DNA of 7,100 nt, from the NCBI GenBank assembly GCA_019308645.1, contig JAFDHR010000215.1, positions 1-7,100 of the forward strand. Reading direction: 5' to 3'. The notes beneath the pieces were generated by a model. The model saw only the letters and a program-made list of their open reading frames with translations. It did not search any database and was not told the DNA's origin. The DNA is from Deltaproteobacteria bacterium. Its GTDB lineage: Bacteria; Desulfobacterota; DSM-4660; Desulfatiglandales; B25-G16. Each line of letters begins with the position of its first letter. Positions within the stretch are counted from its first letter, which is position 1. A program made the translations under genes and the position numbers. Positions 1 through 4,414 of the stretch are shown one piece after another.

Positions 1-256
1 TCTGAGTTGATATTTCTGGCCATATCCTTGTTTGATTTATCTGTTATAGGTCATTGGTTATTCGGTTGGGCCGCTCGTTTCGTCTATCGTTTCTCGGTTG
101 GGTTGCTACTTTCGCTGGCTTAACAATTTTGATAGCTCTTTATTGGCTTTTTGATTTTACCCATAACCGCTCTACGAATCACGATACGAGCCGCGTAACC
201 TCAACCGTTTGACTCAACCGAAATCTCACCTGGCGGGCAGGGATTTCGGATTTTAA
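1..256. other. Left-edge region without a supported gene
   Basis: No start codon with a ribosome binding site opens a convincing frame here. A frame open from the window edge on the plus strand runs to a TAA at 121-123 and would encode about 40 hydrophobic and aromatic residues; it could be the tail of a membrane protein but I do not recognise it. The motif CGGTTGRG occurs at 63-70 and 95-102, and its complement CTCAACCG at 202-209 and 214-221, so the stretch has a weak inverted-repeat character. A strong hairpin closes the region next to the LolA-like gene. Confidence 0.4.
218..254. terminator. Hairpin next to the end of the LolA-like gene, possible terminator
   Basis: CCGAAATC (218-225) pairs perfectly with GATTTCGG (242-249). 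Inside, CCTG pairs with CAGG around a GCGGG loop, leaving a three-base bulge. On the plus strand the stem is followed by ATTTTAATT, the usual layout of an intrinsic terminator. On the minus strand it begins 7 bases after the stop codon of the envelope-protein gene, so it may also end that transcript, although no T-run follows in that direction. The core CCTGCCCGCCAGG looks like a dispersed repeat, so it may be a mobile palindrome serving as a terminator. Confidence 0.5.
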
Positions 257-1003
257 TTACTCCTCTTGCTGCTTAAGCTCACTCTGAATGAATTTGTCCC
301 TGATAAGGGGTATATCAAAAAGAGATACATCAATAGGTAGGTTTGCTTGAATGTCCATTACAGTATATTCTTCGATTATTTCTCCTTTATATGAATAGAT
401 AATCTGAAACGGATACCAGGCATGCTCCATAAACTCAATATAGTCGGAAAAATCAAAACGGTAGTCACCATATTGGAGAAGGAGGGGCAAAAATAGCTCC
501 TTATCAACAAGAAGTCTGGCGCCTCCCTCATTTTTCTCCCCGATCAGGTATGCTATCTTTCCCTCAAACCTCGTAAGGGATACCGTATCGGTGTTTATGC
601 CTACCTCTTTAAGCATTTCTAATAATTGCGCTGGATCGTGTGATAGAAGAAAAAACCGATAAATCAAATCATAACTTTCCTTATCATAGGTAATCCTCTC
701 GTTAACAATTCTCAAGGTTTTCGCCTTGTTATGGATTATAAGGCGTTTACCAGGTTGCCCTGGAATCTCTGACCTGTAGAGATACGGGGAGGACAAAGAG
801 ACGATCTCACCAAAAGCCTTTTCATGATGTAAGTCCTTAATTTTTGTGTGTTGGGTTATCGTTAATGTTTTGATAGTGGTAAATTTATTGGCCATAAACT
901 CAATAATCTGAGATGAAGGGAGTACATAAGGCAATACAATTGTTGGTAAAATAGGTATAATGAGTAAAGATAGTAAAATCAGGAAGTTTAATCTTTTTGC
1001 CAT
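257..1003 (-). CDS. LolA/RseB-fold envelope lipoprotein-sorting-like protein
   Basis: This 248-residue protein starts with two basic residues and a long hydrophobic stretch (about residues 7-28), a signal peptide or signal anchor, so it should act in the periplasm or on the periplasmic face of the inner membrane. There is no lipobox cysteine. The rest is rich in alternating polar/hydrophobic beta-strand patterns (YLYRSEI at 74-80, RLIIHN at 87-92, ARLLVDKELFLPLLLQY at 162-178, YPFQIIYSY at 197-205). It ends in the phrase VMDIQANLPIDVSLFDIP (215-232), which resembles the last strand of LolA/RseB-like folds, where an 'evkdi..N.pi..slFdip' pattern is usual. Such proteins carry or sense lipids or lipoproteins. 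ATG at 1003 is preceded by GGATGAGG, a modest ribosome binding site. No lol or rse neighbour is present, so the cargo is unknown. The fold call is fairly sure; the exact role is not. Confidence 0.72.
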   Translation of the reverse strand: MAKRLNFLILLSLLIIPILPTIVLPYVLPSSQIIEFMANKFTTIKTLTITQHTKIKDLHHEKAFGEIVSLSSPYLYRSEIPGQPGKRLIIHNKAKTLRIVNERITYDKESYDLIYRFFLLSHDPAQLLEMLKEVGINTDTVSLTRFEGKIAYLIGEKNEGGARLLVDKELFLPLLLQYGDYRFDFSDYIEFMEHAWYPFQIIYSYKGEIIEEYTVMDIQANLPIDVSLFDIPLIRDKFIQSELKQQEE

Positions 1004-1100
1004 ACCTCATCCATCTGAAAAATCAACTCATTAAACCTCTTCTTATCTTTTTTGATAATGACTCAGGTATCTTGCCACAAAGTCACCAAGGCAGCAAGAT

Positions 1101-1243
1101 TGATGAACTCGTAAAAAGTCATATTCGGTGAGCCTTTCATTTCGACTACAAGGAGAAATCTTGTGTTTTCAGCATGTTACATTGGTAAGATTTCTCGCTT
1201 CGCTCGAAATGACATGTTGTTGAGACTTTTTACGAGACCATCA
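1101..1243. mobile_element. 143-bp MITE-like foldback element
   Basis: The ends TGATGAACTCGTAAAAAGTC (1101-1120) and GACTTTTTACGAGACCATCA (1224-1243) are inverted repeats matching at 18 of 20 positions. A second inverted pair lies inside: CATTTCGA...GAAATCTT (1138-1162) against AAGATTTC...TCGAAATG (1187-1211), with 19 of 25 positions paired, so the whole element can fold into one long hairpin. CAAGATT occurs at both borders (1095-1101 and 1242-1248) and could be a target duplication partly overlapping the ends. There is no coding capacity. Elements with terminal inverted repeats, short length and no gene are non-autonomous and need a transposase from elsewhere; none with matching ends is in the window. 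Confidence 0.7.
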
Positions 1244-1277
1244 AGATTATAGAATTATTATTTATAATAGCCTTTGT

Positions 1278-1296
1278 AATGAGCCTCAGGCTCATT
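1278..1296. repeat. 19-bp palindrome
   Basis: AATGAGCCT and AGGCTCATT are perfect complements around a central C. No T-run follows, so it is unlikely to be a terminator on its own. It could be a protein-binding site or another dispersed palindrome. Confidence 0.5.
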
Positions 1297-1388
1297 AATG
1301 AGAAAACTCCGTACTCAATTTATACCCATCTTCTCTTTGGGTCTTTGGGTCTTTGTGGCTGAATAGTTACGTTTTTTGATAAAAATAG

Positions 1389-1417
1389 TTGACATATTAA
1401 TTTCTTTATATTATTAA
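1389..1417 (+). promoter_or_regulatory. Sigma70-type promoter of the four-Cys protein gene
   Basis: A consensus -35 box TTGACA (1389-1394) is followed after exactly 17 bases by TATTAA (1412-1417). The distance to the ATG at 1476 allows a leader of roughly 50 bases, and the surrounding sequence is strongly AT-rich. It is the best promoter match in the left half of the window. Confidence 0.65.
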
Positions 1418-1448
1418 ATATAGAAATTATAATATAACTATATTTAAT
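1413..1448. promoter_or_regulatory. 11-bp inverted repeat overlapping the -10 box, candidate operator
   Basis: ATTAAATATAG (1413-1423) and CTATATTTAAT (1438-1448) are perfect complements separated by 14 bases. The left arm starts inside the -10 element and the right arm lies just past the expected start of transcription. A dimeric repressor bound here would block the promoter. The AT-richness raises the chance of an accidental dyad, but 11 paired bases with no mismatch is more than I would expect by accident. Confidence 0.45.
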
Positions 1449-1475
1449 TGTAAACAACTTTAGAAAGGAAAGCTG

Positions 1476-1673
1476 ATGGCAGATTATATATTTTGCATGA
1501 GGAAAAAGAATAATCCCCGAATAGATGTTCGAATATGTCAGAAAAAATGCCCTTTTAAAGAGGAATGTCCGGAATTTCTGGACTATCAAAGGAGTTCAGC
1601 TGATCAATCCTCAATCTTAAATTCAGGGTTGATCATATCCCCTCTTTTGAATCCCATGGCATCAAAAAATTGA
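1476..1673 (+). CDS. Small four-cysteine protein, putative metal or Fe-S binding
   Basis: This 65-residue protein is cytoplasmic by appearance, with no signal peptide or membrane segment. Its first 40 residues are basic and contain four cysteines (C7, C21, C25, C31, spacing C-x13-C-x3-C-x5-C) in the context CMRKKNNPRIDV and CQKKCPFKEECPEF, which suits a small zinc or iron-sulfur site. I believe similar short proteins with this opening occur in Deltaproteobacteria, but I know no function. AGAAAGGAAAG sits a few bases before the ATG, and a consensus promoter lies upstream, which supports real expression. The last 25 residues lie antisense to a decayed acetyltransferase gene and look like read-through into foreign sequence, so the ancestral protein probably ended near residue 40-45. 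A tail-to-tail overlap of 70 bp with that remnant is unusual. Confidence 0.7.
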   Translation: MADYIFCMRKKNNPRIDVRICQKKCPFKEECPEFLDYQRSSADQSSILNSGLIISPLLNPMASKN

Positions 1674-1903
1674 AGAAGACCCCATTCCCGGCAGTTTACA
1701 AAGCTGTATACCGTATCGACACCTACTTTTTTCATATAACTGAGCATTTCTTTCATTAACATCCTGGCCACACCATCAACAGGCCAAACAATGAGTTGCT
1801 CCACAAGAATATTTCCCCTTTCGGGCAACGGATAATCCCGATAAATCGGGGTGAACGGTTGCCCTTTTCTTATTATGGTATATATAAACGTTCTCAATGT
1901 CAA
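1604..1903 (-). pseudogene. GNAT-family N-acetyltransferase remnant (C-terminal part)
   Basis: Residues 44-99 (GVARMLMKEML, a GVDTVYSFVN strand, then LLQFFDAMGF and a final strand INPEFKI) match the C-terminal half of GNAT acetyltransferases, which transfer an acetyl group from acetyl-CoA to an amine. The acetyl-CoA loop that normally reads Q/R-x-x-G-x-G/A before the 'GVAR' helix is missing: the text runs VWPVDGVAR. The N-terminal half is absent, and residues 14-27 are encoded by a 42-bp dispersed palindrome. The only available start is a TTG a few codons after an in-frame TAG, with no ribosome binding site. Full-length members of this family are about 150-170 residues. I read it as a pseudogene cut by repeat insertion. 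Its 3' end overlaps the four-Cys gene in antisense. Confidence 0.7.
1823..1864. repeat. 42-bp palindrome with CCCGATAAATCGGG core
   Basis: GGGCAAC (1823-1829) pairs with GTTGCCC (1858-1864), and the core CCCGAT-AA-ATCGGG (1837-1850) forms an inner stem. The hairpin lies inside the acetyltransferase remnant and interrupts its reading frame region. It is the first of a cluster of related palindromes. Confidence 0.75.
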
Positions 1904-1980
1904 AAAAGTTTCCTGCTATACTAATAGCTACTTTAAAAAGATTTACTGTAACTGGTTGTCGGGTTCATTGTTCACGGTTT

Positions 1981-2058
1981 CCCGATAAACTCGGGATTAA
2001 TGGTTCAGCAAATAACCATTGAAACCCGCCTGTCCCGATACAATCGGGGCGAGCAGGC
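1981..2058. repeat. Two CCCGAT/ATCGGG palindromes and an AATGGTT dyad
   Basis: CCCGATAAACTCGGG (1981-1995, arms of 5 bp) is followed by AATGGTT/AACCATT (1999-2005, 2014-2020), then by CCCGATACAATCGGG (2034-2048, arms of 6 bp). The latter is enclosed by GCCTG (2028-2032) and CAGGC (2054-2058). The shared core and the variable loop suggest independent copies of one dispersed palindrome family. Confidence 0.65.
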
Positions 2059-2256
2059 GTGAACCCGGAACTTTGAACCTCCTAACTAACCGCGGAAAAG
2101 AGCATGGGGATGTCTTTTTTTGCTGCATGCCCCTGGCCCAGACCTGGCATGCAAGGGCTGAGTTCTATGGATTACACAGCCGCTTTATTACAGTTTCTCT
2201 AAAATGCTCCAGCCAAGTCGCGCCAGGGCAGGCCTTTAACAGGGGGCCTTAGCGTG

Positions 2257-2308
2257 CCCCGTAAATCGGGGCCCGTCCTCCGCAGTAGCAAAGCTACGGA
2301 GGGTGGAC
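2257..2308. repeat. Adjacent hairpins: CCCCG/CGGGG and GTAGC/GCTAC
   Basis: CCCCG-TAAAT-CGGGG (2257-2271) is immediately followed by a second hairpin (2275-2308) with GTCC/GGAC outer arms, CCTCC/GGAGG middle arms and GTAGC-AAA-GCTAC at the tip. The second has the look of a widespread intergenic repeat ('CTCCGTAGCTTTGCTAC'). Confidence 0.6.
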
Positions 2309-2349
2309 ACACGCGCAACGCGGATTTGACTATTATGCAACATGGCGGT

Positions 2350-2373
2350 CCCGATTTATCGGGATTTATCGGG
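2350..2373. repeat. CCCGATTTATCGGG palindrome with tandem half
   Basis: CCCGAT-TT-ATCGGG (2350-2363) is followed directly by a second ATTTATCGGG (2364-2373), a 10-bp tandem duplication of the right half. This is the fifth member of the palindrome cluster. Confidence 0.7.
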
Positions 2374-2886
2374 GTCTGCCTGTGCATTACTTATAGGGCA
2401 TGAGACAAAAAAAGACATCCCTTTGCTGTGAAGTAAACGCGCGACTGTTTCTACGTTTTTTGATTTACTCAGTGCAAGAATTTGTGGTAAAAATCTATAC
2501 TTGTGAGCGTATACTTCATTTTTCAAAGAGTATGGCAACTGCTCGATTTACCGCCGGCCGTGAAGCACCGTGCACACGAACATGCGATATACAGTTCTAA
2601 GTTTCAGGAATTACGAGCGGCATGACGATTAATACCATGTCTTTGAATTAATCTGATCCTTGGTTAACACAACATGAATATTGTGAGTCACAATAGTCAA
2701 CAACCCCAATCATATCATCCTGGATGAGAGTGCTGCAGAGTTTTTACTTGCTGATGGGAATGCATGGAGCCTTTACTGATGAAGAAAAAAGAGAGGAAAC
2801 TGTCAGGTATTTAAAGACACCGATTTAGCTTATTTTTTAATTTTTTTAGTTTTAGTGTGGTCAACTTAGGATAAAGGAGGTTCATT

Positions 2887-3126
2887 ATGAAAAAGACATT
2901 GATTATCCTCATCATTGCAGGGGCTCTTGCTTTTGGTATATTGAATTATCACTTTATACTTCTGGATAGCAGCGTAAAGATATTGAAGAAAGCAGACATG
3001 ACCTTTAGCGACACCCTTGTTGATGCAAGAGGGGCAAAAAAGTATAAGCTATATCTCAATCCTTCCCTTGTGAAGGCAGGCATAAAAAATCTGTTTAGCG
3101 ATGAGGGCATTACTATTGAAAAATAA
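2887..3126 (+). CDS. Small single-pass membrane protein of unknown function
   Basis: The gene has an excellent ribosome binding site (AAAGGAGG with a 6-base spacer before ATG), so translation is very likely. The 79-residue product opens with MKK and one hydrophobic segment (about residues 4-26), followed by a mixed basic and hydrophobic tail with VKILKKADMTFSDTLVDARG (30-49) and NPSLVKAGIKNLF (58-70). The topology fits an inner-membrane anchor with a short periplasmic domain, or a secreted small protein. I recall similar short proteins of the form 'NYHFILLD..VK.LKK....F.DT.VDARG' in Deltaproteobacteria, but no function is known to me. It stands alone: upstream is the repeat field, and the converging broken MoaD-type gene ends 65 bases downstream. 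No clear promoter or terminator is visible. Confidence 0.75.
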   Translation: MKKTLIILIIAGALAFGILNYHFILLDSSVKILKKADMTFSDTLVDARGAKKYKLYLNPSLVKAGIKNLFSDEGITIEK

Positions 3127-3191
3127 TTTCTTCATTGCAGAATATAAGGGATTATTGATGGTATTAACAAATACCTTTGCGGGTGTGATAA

Positions 3192-3590
3192 TTACTTCCT
3201 ATTGGCTGATATAAAAACAATCCTTAGAACTCCACGGGATAAAACATACCCCCGCTCGAATATGGGGCCTACCCCTCCAGCGATGATAAGTGTTATATGA
3301 AGCCTGTCCCCATCCTTAACTGACATAGCGAGTTCCTCTGGATAGGAGCTTTCTAGATTAACATAGATGTCGACATAATTGAGCAATTTGCCCTTTTTAT
3401 CAAATATCTTCGGTTTGATGTCGGGTGGAGCTTTTGGAAATACGTTTTTTGAATTATGACAGAACCCCAGTGGAATAGCTAATGATTCCACCCCAGTACG
3501 ATAGTTCCTACCTACGGGGCAGGTGGGGTAAACATCCACGGGGTAACCCCCATAGGAATAGCGTAGCTCGATTTGTAGGGATTTTGCCAC
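3192..3590 (-). pseudogene. MoaD/ThiS-family sulfur-carrier gene, broken at both ends
   Basis: Residues about 50-106 match the C-terminal two-thirds of MoaD/ThiS-type ubiquitin-like sulfur carriers: PDIKPKIFDKKGKLLNYVDIYVN, then MSVKDGDRLHI, then IIAGG. These proteins end in a free Gly-Gly that is adenylated and thiocarboxylated for molybdopterin, thiamine or related sulfur transfer. Here Gly-Gly (105-106) is followed by 26 extra residues. On the coding strand the text after GGA is GGGGTAG; with one G fewer the reading would be GGA GGG TAG, a Gly-Gly tail and a stop, so a single-base insertion is the likely cause. Residues 1-49 do not resemble the family; they are translated from a palindromic repeat block, start at a GTG without a ribosome binding site, and replace the first beta hairpin. 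Family members are about 80-95 residues. It lies 22 bp behind the toxin gene on the same strand. Confidence 0.68.
3465..3585. repeat. Palindromic repeat block inserted in the MoaD-like gene
   Basis: TGGAAT/ATTCCA (3471-3476, 3485-3490) is flanked by CCCCAGT copies at 3465-3471 and 3491-3497. GGGGT-A-ACCCC (3540-3550) follows, with CCTACGGGGCAGG (3520-3532) between them. The block coincides with the part of the frame that lacks sulfur-carrier similarity, which supports an insertion. Confidence 0.5.
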
Positions 3591-3612
3591 TCATTGACTC
3601 CGCTTTCAAACC

Positions 3613-3990
3613 TCACGCATTGATAAGGGGAATTTTGTATTTTTTCAGACGGAGATCACGGGTTACGAGGGTCAGACTTTCTAATTTTGCCTGGGCCACA
3701 AGCATTCTGTCAAAGGGGTCCCGGTGATATGACGGCAGGTCTCTGACCGCATAGGCGTGATCCACGGTAATATCAAGCAGCTCAAAGCCCTGTTGATCCA
3801 ATACCTTCCGAAAATCCGCAGGGATTTCCAGCTTACCTAATGCGTGCTTAATCCGAATTTCCCAGATAACGGCTGCACTTACAAAAAGTAAATTTTTACC
3901 GTCCGCAATTACAGATTTTGCTTGCGGGGAAAGATTCGGGTGATCATCAAGCCACCATAAAAGAACATGTGTATCGAGTAATAGATTCAT
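3613..3990 (-). CDS. PIN-domain toxin, VapC type
   Basis: This 125-residue protein is a full-length PIN-domain ribonuclease, the toxin half of a type II toxin-antitoxin pair. It opens with LLLDTHVLLWWL, carrying the first acidic residue D6. E44 lies in VSAAVIWEI, D91 and D94 in HRDPFDRMLVAQA, and D112 in LVTRDLRL, giving the acidic cluster that binds the catalytic metal. PIN toxins of this kind cut RNA, often tRNA or rRNA; the target here cannot be read from sequence. Its ATG overlaps the antitoxin stop in ATGA, so the two are translationally coupled. Length and motifs look intact. I choose not to assign a symbol beyond the VapC-type description because this subgroup pairs with Phd-type antitoxins rather than classic VapB. 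Confidence 0.9.
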   Translation of the reverse strand: MNLLLDTHVLLWWLDDHPNLSPQAKSVIADGKNLLFVSAAVIWEIRIKHALGKLEIPADFRKVLDQQGFELLDITVDHAYAVRDLPSYHRDPFDRMLVAQAKLESLTLVTRDLRLKKYKIPLINA

Positions 3991-4226
3991 AGCTCCGCAA
4001 TTCCAAAAGCTTCGGCGATATCTGCAGGTAACTCATCAAAGTCATCAGAAATTTTTATTTTCCCCCGTAAAGCGCCAGGATGGCGCTGTTTATCGCTCCG
4101 TTCGTACCGCACCAGCTTTGCCACCGGTTTACCTGCTTTTCCAATGATCACGTCTTGCCCGGACATGACCTTTTCAATAAGCGCTGAAAGTTGAGCCTTT
4201 GCCTCTGTGATATTTGTTATCAACAT
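3987..4226 (-). CDS. Phd/YefM-family antitoxin
   Basis: The 79-residue product matches the Phd/YefM (prevent-host-death) antitoxin fold. The N-terminal DNA-binding part reads ITEAKAQLSALIEKVMSGQDVII (6-28), followed by the family phrase GKAGKPVAKLVRY (29-41). The C-terminal part (about 50-79, with GKIKISDDFDELP) is the flexible segment that would wrap over the toxin. AGGAGG lies 8 bases before the ATG, a strong site that fits the need for antitoxin excess. The gene comes first in the operon and overlaps the toxin by 4 bp. In this family the antitoxin alone or with toxin represses its own promoter; the palindrome upstream is the likely binding site. Confidence 0.9.
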   Translation of the reverse strand: MLITNITEAKAQLSALIEKVMSGQDVIIGKAGKPVAKLVRYERSDKQRHPGALRGKIKISDDFDELPADIAEAFGIAEL

Positions 4227-4247
4227 ATCTGATACCTCCTCATAATA

Positions 4248-4268
4248 GTCTGGCCAGACCAGACCAGA
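4248..4268. promoter_or_regulatory. Candidate operator of the toxin-antitoxin operon
   Basis: GTCTGGCCAGAC (4248-4259) is a perfect 12-bp palindrome just upstream of the antitoxin ribosome binding site. On the minus strand the half-site TCTGG occurs three times in 5-base steps, so the palindrome is extended by two direct half-sites. Phd-type antitoxins bind short palindromes in this position, making autoregulation the simplest reading. I see no convincing -35/-10 pair to fix the promoter. Confidence 0.5.
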
Positions 4269-4338
4269 AAGTCAAAAGATTTTTTATAGTAATCATTAAT
4301 GTAACAATAAAAAACGGGTCACAGTTAAATAGGCTGCC

Positions 4339-4371
4339 CCCCAGTTGAATAAGTTAAGGCATTCAACGGGG
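4339..4371. repeat. Hairpin in the gap between antitoxin and barrel gene
   Basis: CCCC-A-GTTGAAT (4339-4350) pairs with ATTCAACGGGG (4361-4371), with one bulged A and a 10-base loop. An alternative stem GGGGT/ACCCC (4368-4372, 4382-4386) uses the same G-run, so the two cannot form together. Either could help end the transcript from the beta-barrel gene. Confidence 0.45.
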
Positions 4372-4373
4372 TG

Positions 4374-4409
4374 AAAATTTAACCCCACCTCTTACTGAGG
4401 GTCAGGGAT
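4374..4409 (-). terminator. Possible intrinsic terminator of the beta-barrel gene
   Basis: Read on the minus strand, soon after the TAA of the barrel gene, CCCTC-AGTAA-GAGG forms a short stem that can extend with CCC and GGG, followed by GTTAAATTTT. The stem has mismatches and the T-run is broken, so this is a modest candidate. Its plus-strand text CCCCACCTCT recurs on the other side of the gene. Confidence 0.4.
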
Positions 4410-4414
4410 TGTCA

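Larger units (their letters stand above)
1074..1358. repeat. Inversely oriented ACAAAG-type repeats bracketing the foldback element
   Basis: GCCACAAAG followed by TCACCAAGGC lies at 1074-1092. At 1335-1358 there are three 8-bp units, CTTTGGGT, CTTTGGGT and CTTTGTGG, and the reverse complement of this end (with C1359) also begins GCCACAAAG. The two copies therefore face each other, with nine identical bases and a weaker similarity beyond. Short tandem units of this kind resemble the dispersed CACAAAG/CCAAGG intergenic repeats seen in many Deltaproteobacteria-like genomes; that comparison is from memory. Confidence 0.55.
1004..1475. other. Intergenic region of nested inverted repeats plus a promoter
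   Basis: No gene is supported in these 470 bases. From left to right they hold one copy of a CCACAAAG repeat (1074-1092), a foldback element (1101-1243), a near-perfect 19-bp palindrome AATGAGCCT-C-AGGCTCATT (1278-1296), three CTTTGGGT-type units in inverse orientation (1335-1358), and an AT-rich promoter region with an operator-like dyad (1389-1448). A long minus-strand frame from 1589 to 1320 crosses the last part, but it is antisense to the four-Cys gene and its promoter and has no recognisable protein features. Confidence 0.7.
2101..2427. mobile_element. 327-bp block bounded by about 34-bp inverted repeats
   Basis: The left end (2101-2134) and the reverse complement of the right end (2394-2427) share AGCA, then GGGATGTCTTTTTTTG without a mismatch, then CATGCCC, with roughly 27 of 34 positions identical. 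Such terminal inverted repeats would suit a non-autonomous element or two facing copies of a dispersed repeat. Inside are GCATGCC/GGCATGC (2125-2152), CCCCGTAAATCGGGG (2257-2271), a GTCC...GTAGC-AAA-GCTAC...GGAC hairpin (2275-2308), CGCG-CAA-CGCG (2312-2322) and CCCGATTTATCGGG (2350-2363). I find no target duplication and no transposase. Confidence 0.5.
1904..2886. other. Repeat field without a supported gene
   Basis: Nearly a kilobase with no convincing coding sequence. 1904-2100 holds CCCGAT-type palindromes and AATGGTT/AACCATT (1999-2005, 2014-2020). 2101-2427 is bounded by inverted repeats and packed with hairpins. 2428-2886 is less structured: AGTAAA...TTTACT lies just right of the repeats, and a frame at 2724-2828 on the plus strand could encode 34 residues beginning MRVLQSF and ending YLKTPI, with no ribosome binding site, possibly a gene fragment. 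Longer open frames here on either strand consist of translated repeats and have no domain signature. Just before 2887, TAAAGGAGG marks the next gene. Confidence 0.65.

Noticed and set aside
1..123. Plus-strand frame open from the left edge, hydrophobic
   Set aside because: No similarity recognised and only about 40 codons; R/F/W-rich composition can come from the CGGTTGGG repeats. Mentioned only in the region note.
1320..1589. Minus-strand 89-codon frame
   Set aside because: Antisense to the four-Cys gene and its promoter; no ribosome binding site; composition simply reflects AT-rich DNA.
2019..2252. Plus-strand 77-codon frame
   Set aside because: Built from palindromic repeats and the inverted-repeat end; no ribosome binding site and no domain features.
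1823..2373. CRISPR array
   Set aside because: The repeats are short palindromes with irregular spacing and variable flanks, there are no unique equal-length spacers, and no cas gene is nearby.
2199..2600. Three overlapping frames of 60-66 codons on both strands
   Set aside because: They overlap each other, translate hairpins, and lack starts with ribosome binding sites.
3482..3727. Plus-strand 81-codon frame
   Set aside because: Antisense to the toxin gene end and the repeat block; arginine-rich, no recognisable features.
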